NCBI GenBank assembly: GCA_046297495.1
Contig: JBKBIP010000013.1
Coordinates: 77,366-141,365 of the forward strand
Length of the DNA: 64,000 nt
Direction: 5' to 3'
From: JBKBIP01 sp046297495
GTDB lineage: Bacteria > Planctomycetota > Planctomycetia > Gemmatales > Gemmataceae
Below, in pieces: positions 9,216-16,990 of the stretch. Made by a program: the position numbers and the translations under genes. How positions within the stretch are numbered: the stretch's first letter is position 1; the number at the start of each line of letters is the position of its first letter. Under the pieces are notes generated by a model. That model saw only the letters and a program-made list of their open reading frames with translations. It had not been told where the DNA came from and ran no database searches.

Positions 9216-9838
9216 ATGGCCGATGCTGTCTCGACTATCGCAACTCCCGTGGAACCGGGGCCGAAGCTGCCCGATGTCCAACTGATCGAAACGGATGGGA
9301 TGCCCTTGGAAAGCGATTGGCACCGCGACGCGATCAACCTGCTCATCGAGCAGATCCGCTATCACCTGCGCGACCGCCGCATTACTGGGTGGTGTGGGAA
9401 GAGGACGGTCGTTACCCGGACGTGATCATCGAGCTACTGTCTTCGTCCACGGCTGAAATGGACCGTACCACCAAGAAAGCAGTATATGAGCGCACGTTTC
9501 GCACGCCGGATTATTTTTGTTACGATCCGGAGACGCTGCGTTTGGAAGGCTGGCGGCTGGCGGGGCAGGACTATCAGCCGCTGACACCGAATGAGCATGG
9601 CCGCTGGTGGTGCGCCGAATTGGGGCTGTGGCTGGGAACTTGGGAAGGGCCGTATAAGACGGTGCATCGTACCTGGCTGCGCTTTTTCGATCCCCAAGGA
9701 CAAGTGGTGCCGCTGTTCGACGAGGCATATCGGCGTGAGGCGGCAATTCAGCGCCAACGGGCTGACGCCGCTGAGGCCGAACTGGCGCGGCTGAAGGCCA
9801 TGTTGGCGGAACAGGGGAAGGACAGTTCATCTAGTTGA
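9216..9838 (+). pseudogene. Uma2-family (DUF820) gene remnant, deleted and frameshifted
   Basis: The ATG at 9216 after AAGGAGG starts a typical Uma2 N-terminus (PLESDWHRDAINLLIEQIRY, then HLRDR), but the frame ends at 9425. The C-terminal half continues in another frame from about 9380: HYWVVWEEDGRYPDVIIELL, then FRTPDYFCYDPETLRLEGW and a C-terminal coiled tail, ending at 9838. The central block that normally joins these parts, including the GPDFF-type motif with a catalytic aspartate, is absent. A deletion at about 9375 that also shifted the frame explains this. Uma2 proteins have a PD-(D/E)xK nuclease fold and are multicopy in planctomycetes. This copy should be inactive. Confidence 0.82.
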
Positions 9839-9905
9839 TAATGGCTAAGTGTCATGCTTATGACTATCACCAGGCTGCCGCAATGATTTATTTCGGAGGT
9901 CCATC

Positions 9906-11366
9906 GTGAGGTTCAACCGTATTCCACGAAATGTACTGATCGTCGGTTTTCTGGCGTTCCTGGGGATCGTAGGTGTTCCCGATGTAATGGGACAGGGAAC
10001 CCAAAAAGCCGAGGAGCGCGTCTTGCGCGCGGGGGCGGCGACCAGCAACATCACGCCACGCCTGGGCCGATTGATCGTCGGCGGTTTCAGTCCTTTCCCG
10101 GCCAAGCATATCCATGACGAGCTGCATGCCCGTTGTCTGGTATTGGACGACGGCCAGACGAAAATCGCCTTCGTCGTCTGCGACAATCTGGGGATTGATC
10201 GCTCGGTGTACGATCATGCCCGCCGGCTGATCACCAAGGAAACCGGCATTCCCGGTGACAATATCTTGATGTCGGCGACACACACGCACTCCGGCCCGTC
10301 GTGGCACGGGCGCGACGATGAGGATGGGGACTATCCGAGCTTTCTGGCCCGGAAGATCGCTGATGGCGTGGCCCGCGCCGAGCGCAACCTCGAACCAGCC
10401 CGCATCGGTTGGGGGGTGGGGCGGGAGCCGAACCAGGTCTTCAATCGCCGCTGGAAGATGAAGCCGGGACCGGCGCTGGCCAATCCGTTCGGCGGCGTCG
10501 ATCAGGTGCGCATGAATCCGCCGCGTCTCAGCCCCGACCTGATCGAACCCGCCGGCCCCACCGACCCGGAGATTTCGTTCCTCACGGTGCAGTCCCGTGA
10601 TGGCCGGCCCATCGCACTGTTGGCCAACTATTCGCTGCACTATGTCGGCGGTGTTCGGCCCGGTGACATCTCGGCGGATTATTTCGCCGTCTTCGCCGAC
10701 CGCATTCAGCAGCTGCTCGGCGCTGACCGGCTCGATCCCCCCTTTGTCGGCATGTTATGCAACGGCACCAGCGGCGACATCAACAACAATAACTACGCCG
10801 CGCCGGGTGAGAAGCGCCAGCCCTACGAACAAATGCGCCGCGTGGCTCATGCCGTGGCGGCCGAGGTGGACCGCGTGCATCAAACGGTGCGCTTTCATGA
10901 TTGGGTTCCGCTAGGGGTTCAGCACAAGGAAATCTCCCTGGCCACGCGCAAGCCGACTCCGGAACAATTGACATGGGCGAAGGAAACCTTGGCCAAGCCC
11001 GCCGATGCCCCGCAATACCATCCGCGGGAACGCAACTACGCTCAGCGTGTCCTGGCCCTGCATGATGCGCCGCCGCGTGGCGAAATCGTCCTGCAAGCGT
11101 TCCGCGTCGGCAAGGTGGGCATCGCTGCCATTCCCTTCGAGGTCTTCGCGGAAATCGGCCTGGAAATCAAGCAGAAAAGTCCCTTCCAACCCACTTTCAC
11201 TGTTTCGCTGGCCAACGGCTCCGGCGGCTACCTGCCCACCCCCGCCCAGCACAAAGTCGGCGGCTACGAAACCTGGATCGGCACCAACCGCGTGGAGATC
11301 GACGCCTCCGTGAAAATCGTGGACACGCTGATGGAGCTGTTTGGGAGGTTGGAGAAGGAGAAATGA
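9906..11366 (+). CDS. Neutral/alkaline non-lysosomal ceramidase-like exported protein
   Basis: A 486-residue product starting at a GTG preceded by CGGAGG. An N-terminal signal segment (NVLIVGFLAFLGIVGVPDVMG) directs export. The following region has the ceramidase N-terminal pattern: AGAATSNITPRLG, then DELHARCLVLDDG, and the histidine cluster SATHTHSGPSWHG, which in the family forms part of the zinc site. A later NGTSGDINN block fits too. Known family members hydrolyse the amide bond of ceramide, but many planctomycete homologues have unknown substrates. The next genes, convergent, are two sialidase-like proteins, so glycolipid or mucin-like substrates are possible by inference only. Confidence 0.8.
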   Translation: MRFNRIPRNVLIVGFLAFLGIVGVPDVMGQGTQKAEERVLRAGAATSNITPRLGRLIVGGFSPFPAKHIHDELHARCLVLDDGQTKIAFVVCDNLGIDRSVYDHARRLITKETGIPGDNILMSATHTHSGPSWHGRDDEDGDYPSFLARKIADGVARAERNLEPARIGWGVGREPNQVFNRRWKMKPGPALANPFGGVDQVRMNPPRLSPDLIEPAGPTDPEISFLTVQSRDGRPIALLANYSLHYVGGVRPGDISADYFAVFADRIQQLLGADRLDPPFVGMLCNGTSGDINNNNYAAPGEKRQPYEQMRRVAHAVAAEVDRVHQTVRFHDWVPLGVQHKEISLATRKPTPEQLTWAKETLAKPADAPQYHPRERNYAQRVLALHDAPPRGEIVLQAFRVGKVGIAAIPFEVFAEIGLEIKQKSPFQPTFTVSLANGSGGYLPTPAQHKVGGYETWIGTNRVEIDASVKIVDTLMELFGRLEKEK

Positions 11367-11445
11367 CGTACCGATGAGATTTCCCCTTGCGCCCCAAGCG
11401 GATGCCGTCCCCTCCGGCTCGGTTCATTGGAGCATGGCACTCTTT

Positions 11446-12630
11446 TCACTTCTTCTCGCCGCTGGAAGCCTTGTGGACCAGCAGGCGGAGCGCGGCGGTG
11501 TCGGAGACCAGCTTGCCTTGCTGCACGTCCTTCTCGGTGAACCGAGCCATGAGAATTTCTTTCGCATCTCGGCGCGAGTAGTCGTAGATGATGTAGATGG
11601 TGCCATCATCCGCTTGCACCCCGTCGGGATAGGAAACACCGGTGCGTTCATCCAACAGCAGGCCGCCGGACCAGGTGCGCCCCTCGTCCTGGGACACGAA
11701 CGCCGTCAGATGCGAGCGTCCCGTCGCCTTGTCAATGGGGCCATGTTTTACCAGCAACAGATTGCCCGAACGCAGCCGGTGGAGGAAGAACCGCGCGGAG
11801 GGGTGCGCGACGGCCGACGGTTTTAACTCGCTCCACGTCCGGCCACGGTCAGTCGAGACGCTTTCGCCGATGCCATATTTAGTCCGGGCCAGCATCCAGA
11901 GGGATTTGTCCTTGCGTTCGACAATCATGTGCTCATCGTAAGCCCTCACCTCTTTGGGAACATTGCAGCTGCCATGCACTTGCCAGGTTTTGCCCTTGTC
12001 CGTGGAAACGACCATCTTGGCGCTGTGGTCGGTTTGCCGCCAAGTGGAGGCGGGCAGACACCATTCGCCGGTTGAGAGGACAATCGGCTTACCCATCATC
12101 ACGCCATCGGTCAGCCGGCGCGGTGGAGACCAGCGCGCGTTTTCGTCATCGGGGTTGTCCGTGGTGATGGCCCAGACGCCGCCAACGGTGGCTGTGTGAC
12201 CGACTGCCTGCGCCCAGAAAACCCACATGCGGCCATCGGGATCGAGCCACGCTTGCGGATCGAAGGCGCGAACGGGACCTTCGCCATCCGGGTCGATGAC
12301 AAGCTTCTCGGTGGACCAAGTGCGGCCATTGTCACCGCTAGTCACAAGGATGACGTAATTGTTGTGATCCTCGCCGGGAGTCTTGCCGCCGTACCAGGTG
12401 GCCCACAATCGACCCCGGGGACTGCGTGCCAGGCTGGGGATGCCCTGAAAACGCCGGGCCGCGCCAGAGTATTCCGGGCCAGGATTCAGAATGACTTGCG
12501 GTGGCCGGAGGAATGCGGGCTGCTCGTCCGGGGACAACGCGCCAGCATGAAACGTAGCCAGGCAGCTAGTGATGGTGGCACCGTGGATACCAGCAAGGGC
12601 CAACACGATGGCCAGAATGAGTCGTTGCAT
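11446..12630 (-). CDS. Exported BNR-repeat sialidase-like protein
   Basis: A 394-residue protein with an N-terminal signal sequence (LILAIVLALAGIHGATITSC). It has several Asp-box motifs that mark the six-bladed sialidase fold: SGDNGRTWS, STDKGKTW, STDRGRTWS and SQDEGRTWSGG. QGIPSLARSPRGRLWATWYG near the start resembles the arginine-bearing first blade of bacterial exo-sialidases. Substrate cannot be assigned from sequence, and planctomycete members of this family may act on other sugars. It follows a second related gene 64 bases upstream in the same direction. The pair shares the fold but is not a recent duplication. Confidence 0.82.
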   Translation of the reverse strand: MQRLILAIVLALAGIHGATITSCLATFHAGALSPDEQPAFLRPPQVILNPGPEYSGAARRFQGIPSLARSPRGRLWATWYGGKTPGEDHNNYVILVTSGDNGRTWSTEKLVIDPDGEGPVRAFDPQAWLDPDGRMWVFWAQAVGHTATVGGVWAITTDNPDDENARWSPPRRLTDGVMMGKPIVLSTGEWCLPASTWRQTDHSAKMVVSTDKGKTWQVHGSCNVPKEVRAYDEHMIVERKDKSLWMLARTKYGIGESVSTDRGRTWSELKPSAVAHPSARFFLHRLRSGNLLLVKHGPIDKATGRSHLTAFVSQDEGRTWSGGLLLDERTGVSYPDGVQADDGTIYIIYDYSRRDAKEILMARFTEKDVQQGKLVSDTAALRLLVHKASSGEKK

Positions 12631-12694
12631 GGGAGTCAGGTCCTGATGGAAGTTCGTTATCCGTGTGCGAGCCGCTTTTGATGACTACAAATCA

Positions 12695-13876
12695 TCAGTT
12701 TGCAATCCGTCCCAGATCAGGCAGGCGAATTTTGAGGATTTCCACGCTCTGTTTCCGCCCGGCAAAGGCGACCAACAGGTACCCATCGTGCTCCATCACA
12801 TGCGGATAGTCCACCTGGTGGTCCCCTACCAGATAGCCCAATTTCGTGAAGACCAGCCCATCGTTGCTGATGGCGATGGTGAGGGGGTCCCGTTTTTTGG
12901 GGTTGGCGTTGGAGACCAGCACATAACGTCCGTCGCTCAGACGCAGGCCGTGAAGCTTCGAAGTTGCGTCCGGGAAGTTCGTCTGCGCTGGCTTGCTCCA
13001 GGTCCGGCCGTTGTCGGTCGAGAAGGATCGATACAGGTATCCACCCCGGCGATTGTCTCGGAATAACGCCATGAGATTGTCATCTGGTAGCACCCACCAC
13101 AGCGGCTCCTCGGCGGCGAGTTCGCTGCTGGAGCCAAGCACAGGGAACGATTGCCAATCGTTCGGCGCTTTGACGCCTCCCACCAGAAAATGGACGCCGC
13201 TGGTTTTGTAATCGTGGGGCCGGCGTGACATCATCCACTCACCCGTTGGCAGTCGCTTGGGAGGGAAATTGTTGATGGCGTTGTCCGCGATGACGCCGGC
13301 GCTGGTCCACAACTCCGCGCCGGGCTTGAGTCGAAACGCATGCAGCTTGAGGCTCGGCCCGAAGAAGCCGGCCGCTTCATCCAAGGAAGCCAGCGCCAAC
13401 AGCTCGTCCCCCCGCTGCCAGAAGCCACGCGCGATCCAACGCAAACCTTTGTCGGTTCGTGTTCCATAGTGCGGCGAGTCGGGGCCGGAGTTCAGCGGCT
13501 CTGGCGTGAGAAACTTCGGTTCACTCCATTTCAAGCCGTCGGGACTGGTGGCGAAGCGGACGCGCTGGCCGACGCGATCCTCGATCCCGGGGCCGTCACT
13601 CCACATCACCCAGAATTGGCCGTCGTGATGGGCGAGGTAGTTGTGCTGATTGACTCCCTTGGCCGCGCGGACATCGCTTACGACGGCGTGTTGACTTGGC
13701 ACGCGCGGCAGCTTAGCGAAGTCAATTTGATGGGGATTCGTCGGCACCCAATCGCCAGCGAGCATCAGGGGAGACGCGGGATTGTCCACGGGATGCGGTG
13801 CTGGCTTCCCCGCCGCGACCGTCGAAGCTGATAAAATGACGACAGTGAAACAGCCGGTCCAAATACGATGGTGCAT
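12695..13876 (-). CDS. Exported sialidase-like beta-propeller protein
   Basis: A 393-residue protein with a signal sequence (TGCFTVVILSASTVAAG). Propeller features include FATSPDGLKWSEPKFL, FSTDNGRTWSKP and AISNDGLVFTKLGYL; only one of these is a clean Asp box, so the blades are more degenerate than in the neighbour at 11446. It is probably a sialidase-superfamily glycoside hydrolase or binding protein with unknown substrate. It starts 49 bases after topA ends and could be read through from it, although a housekeeping gene is an unlikely functional partner. Confidence 0.75.
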   Translation of the reverse strand: MHHRIWTGCFTVVILSASTVAAGKPAPHPVDNPASPLMLAGDWVPTNPHQIDFAKLPRVPSQHAVVSDVRAAKGVNQHNYLAHHDGQFWVMWSDGPGIEDRVGQRVRFATSPDGLKWSEPKFLTPEPLNSGPDSPHYGTRTDKGLRWIARGFWQRGDELLALASLDEAAGFFGPSLKLHAFRLKPGAELWTSAGVIADNAINNFPPKRLPTGEWMMSRRPHDYKTSGVHFLVGGVKAPNDWQSFPVLGSSSELAAEEPLWWVLPDDNLMALFRDNRRGGYLYRSFSTDNGRTWSKPAQTNFPDATSKLHGLRLSDGRYVLVSNANPKKRDPLTIAISNDGLVFTKLGYLVGDHQVDYPHVMEHDGYLLVAFAGRKQSVEILKIRLPDLGRIAN

Positions 13877-13925
13877 GAGGATATATCCGCCGAGAAAATG
13901 AGGGAATGCATACGACGATTTTTCC

Positions 13926-16703
13926 CTACGCCGAGCTAGTTTCCAGTTGTTCGAGCATTTCCGGTGATACCTCGCGCGTGCCTCGGCAACGGGGGTACTT
14001 GCTGCAACCCAAGAAATAACCGCCGCGCGGGCTGGGCCGCAGCTTCATGGCTGATTCGCATTCGGGACAGGTTTCGCTGACCTCGATGGCGGGCACGGCT
14101 TTCTTGGCGGGGGCCGGTATCATGTCCTTGAGTTTTTCCTTCATCTCCGCCGGTACCGGCTTGGTGCTGCGACATTTCGGATAGGCGCTGCAACCCAGGA
14201 ACGGCCCGCGTGGTCCGCGCTTGACGACCATCGCCGCGCCGCACTTCTCGCAATTCAAGCCGGATTCCACCGGCTTGATCGGATTGCCTTGGGCATCGAC
14301 ATCGTGGGCGTTGCGGCACTTGGGATAGCCAGTGCAGGCCAGGAAGGGACCACGCGGCCCTTCGCGGATCACCATGGGCTTGCCGCACTTCTCGCAGACG
14401 TGCTCGGTGGGCCGGCTCGATGGCACCGGGTTTCCCTCGGCGTCGAGATTCATGGTCGCCTTGCATTCGGGGTAATCGCTGCAACCCAGGAACGGTCCCC
14501 GTTTGCCCATGCGGCGCAGCATCGGCTTGCCGCAATTGGGGCACGGATGATCGGTGAGAACCGGCTCCTCGCGCAGTGGTTCCCCCTCGCGCGGCTTGAT
14601 GTACTTGCACTCCGGATAGCCGGAACAACCGATGAAGCGATTTCCTTTCGTCTTAGTGCTGAACTTGATGACCAACGGCTTGCCACACTGCGGGCACAAT
14701 TCGCCCGTTTCCGCCCCGCGAATCGATTCCATTTCCTCGGTGGCGGAACGCAGGGCCATGCTGAACGGTCCCCAGAAGTCATTGAGAACGTGGACCATCT
14801 CCGCTTGCCGTTCCTCGATCTGGTCCAGCTTCTCCTCCATCGAGCTGGTGAATTTGAAATCCATCACTTCGGGGAAGTGCTGCACGAGCTTGTCGGTGGC
14901 GAGGTTGCCCAATTCCGTTGGGAAGAAACGGCGCTCGCGTTGCTCGACGTACTTGCGTTCTTGGATTTTGCTGATGATGCTGGCGTAGGTGCTGGGCCGG
15001 CCGATGCCTTCCTTTTCCAGTGCCTTGACCAACGACGCCTCATTGTAGCGTGGCGGCGGCTGCGTGAAATGCTGCGAGGCCAGCAAATCGTGCAAGTCGA
15101 GGTTTTGCTTCTCGGCCAATGCGGGTAGGGTGGCGTCTTCCTGCTTCCCCTTGGGAGCCAGCACCCGGCGATAGCCGTCGAACTTCAACACTTTGCCTTG
15201 AGCCTTGAACAGACCAGGACCTGGTAGCTCGCTGCCTTGCGGCTGTGCCAGAATGTCCACCGTGGTGACGGCGAAGATGGCCGGTTTCATCTGGCAGGCG
15301 ACGAAGCGGCGATAAATCAATTCATATAGCTTGCGCTGATGCTCGTTCAGAAACGGCGCCACCCGTTGCGGCGTGTACGACAGATCGGTCGGACGAATGG
15401 CTTCATGGGCTTCCTGAGCACTCTTGCCAGAAGCGTAGTAATTCGGTTTCTCTGGCAAGTAAGTGTCGCCGTACTGATTTTGAATGTGTTCCCGGCAGGC
15501 AGTCAGCGCTTCCGGAGCAATGCGCGTGCTGTCAGTGCGCATGTAGGTGATTAGGGCCACCGCTCCTTCGCTGCCCAGGTCGATCCCTTCGTACAAATCT
15601 TGGGCCAGGCGCATGGTGTGCTTGGCCGAGAAGCCGAAGCGAATGTTGGCTTGCTGTTGCAAGGTGCTGGTGGTGAACGGCGGCGGGGCTTTTTCGGGCC
15701 GGTCCTTTTGCTCGACCCGTTGCACATGGTAGGCGGCGCCCGCCAAGGCTTGGGCAATCGGCACGGCTTGCTGTTCGTTCCCGGCCTCGAATTTTTTCCC
15801 GGCCCATTCGGCCAGCTCCGCGCTGAAGGTGCCTTCCTTGAGTTCGTCCTTGGTTTCTTCGGCGTCTGCTCCGTCTTGTTTCTTGCGAATGCGGGCCGCG
15901 ACAGCGGAGCGCGGCAAGACCCCTTCCGTAGCCAACCAAGCGGTGATCTTCCAGTATTCCTCCGACTTGAACGCCGCGATCTCCCGTTCCCGTTCGACGA
16001 TCAGGCGCACCGCCACCGATTGCACCCGGCCGGCGCTTTGGGCGCCGATCTTCTTGCGCAGCAAGGGGCTGATCTTATAGCCGACCGCCCGATCCAGGAA
16101 CCGCCGCGCCTCCTGAGCGCGCACGCGGTCCATGTCGATCTCACCCGCATGAGCGAAGGCCTCTTGAATGGCGCGCTTGGTGATCTCGTTAAACGTCACC
16201 CGCCGCACCCGTTCATCGGAAAGATTCAGGGCTTCCTTCAAGTGCCAGGCGATGGCCTCTCCTTCTCGGTCCCGGTCAGGAGCCAGGTACACCAGACCGG
16301 CGCGGGCGGCTCGCTTCTTGAGATCATTCAGCACGCGCTTATGGGTGTCGTCGTCCAGATTGACATAAGTAGGCACCCAACCGGCCTCGATGTCGATGCC
16401 GATTTGGCCACGCGGCGGGCGCTTGGGCAAGTCGCGGATGTGGCCGTAGCTGGCCGCCACTTCGTAGCCGCTGCCCAGGTATTTTTGGATCGTCTTGGCC
16501 TTGGCCGGCGACTCGACGATCACCAAGTTCTTGCGGCTGCCATCGAAGACTGCCTGGACAGCCGCCCTGCTCCCCCTGCGAACTGCCGTGGAGTTCTTCG
16601 CGGCCGTCGTCGCTTTCTTGCGGGTCGTGGTCGTTTTCCGCTGGCGCGGAGCCACCGGTGCGTCAGCAGCTTGGTCAGCCGTTTTTTTCTTCCGTGGAGG
16701 CAC
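13926..16703 (-). CDS. topA: DNA topoisomerase I with five zinc ribbons
   Basis: A 925-residue type IA topoisomerase that relaxes negative supercoils. A lysine/threonine/alanine-rich tail of about 55 residues precedes the Toprim domain (NLVIVESPAKAKTIQKYLG, residues 59-77; PDRDREGEA near 142). The active-site tyrosine is Y387 in LITYMRTDSTRI. Five four-cysteine ribbons follow, each of the form CxxC-x(n)-GCS-YPxC (for example CPNCGKPMLRR, then FLGCSDYPEC); E. coli TopA has three plus two degenerate ones. The start is a GTG with GAGGAAA upstream. It is divergent from the PpiD-like gene at 16991. Confidence 0.96.
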   Translation of the reverse strand: MPPRKKKTADQAADAPVAPRQRKTTTTRKKATTAAKNSTAVRRGSRAAVQAVFDGSRKNLVIVESPAKAKTIQKYLGSGYEVAASYGHIRDLPKRPPRGQIGIDIEAGWVPTYVNLDDDTHKRVLNDLKKRAARAGLVYLAPDRDREGEAIAWHLKEALNLSDERVRRVTFNEITKRAIQEAFAHAGEIDMDRVRAQEARRFLDRAVGYKISPLLRKKIGAQSAGRVQSVAVRLIVEREREIAAFKSEEYWKITAWLATEGVLPRSAVAARIRKKQDGADAEETKDELKEGTFSAELAEWAGKKFEAGNEQQAVPIAQALAGAAYHVQRVEQKDRPEKAPPPFTTSTLQQQANIRFGFSAKHTMRLAQDLYEGIDLGSEGAVALITYMRTDSTRIAPEALTACREHIQNQYGDTYLPEKPNYYASGKSAQEAHEAIRPTDLSYTPQRVAPFLNEHQRKLYELIYRRFVACQMKPAIFAVTTVDILAQPQGSELPGPGLFKAQGKVLKFDGYRRVLAPKGKQEDATLPALAEKQNLDLHDLLASQHFTQPPPRYNEASLVKALEKEGIGRPSTYASIISKIQERKYVEQRERRFFPTELGNLATDKLVQHFPEVMDFKFTSSMEEKLDQIEERQAEMVHVLNDFWGPFSMALRSATEEMESIRGAETGELCPQCGKPLVIKFSTKTKGNRFIGCSGYPECKYIKPREGEPLREEPVLTDHPCPNCGKPMLRRMGKRGPFLGCSDYPECKATMNLDAEGNPVPSSRPTEHVCEKCGKPMVIREGPRGPFLACTGYPKCRNAHDVDAQGNPIKPVESGLNCEKCGAAMVVKRGPRGPFLGCSAYPKCRSTKPVPAEMKEKLKDMIPAPAKKAVPAIEVSETCPECESAMKLRPSPRGGYFLGCSKYPRCRGTREVSPEMLEQLETSSA

Positions 16704-16851
16704 GAGTCGTTTCCTCGAAAAATCGTAAGGATTGGTGCTTCTATTCCTGGCATCGCATCGTTCTTGTGGGGAAGAAGATAGACCACCGCGCGTGGATGGC
16801 CCGTGTCGCAGCCACCCTTCCCCTTACCTGTCACTGGCTCGCCGGTTGCCG

Positions 16852-16879
16852 TTGTGTTAGCGGACGAACTCGCTACAAT
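16852..16879 (+). promoter_or_regulatory. Possible sigma-70 promoter for the PpiD-like gene
   Basis: TTGTGT at 16852-16857 and TACAAT at 16874-16879 are spaced by 16 bases. The -10 box matches the consensus at five of six positions and the -35 box at only three. It sits about 110 bases before the start at 16991. Position supports it, but the match is modest and planctomycete promoters are poorly defined. Confidence 0.3.
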
Positions 16880-16990
16880 CACTATCTTGAGTCGAGTCCG
16901 CCATTCACCCATACTACATGATTTCGCGGAGTGTCAAGTCCGGCAACTTTCATGCCCAAGGCGGGACTTGCCCTAAGTCGAGGATGTGTC

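Noticed and set aside
9044..9838. A 264-residue Uma2 gene starting at 9044
   Set aside because: The first 110 residues do not resemble Uma2. The true start is at 9216 in another frame, so the locus is a pseudogene.
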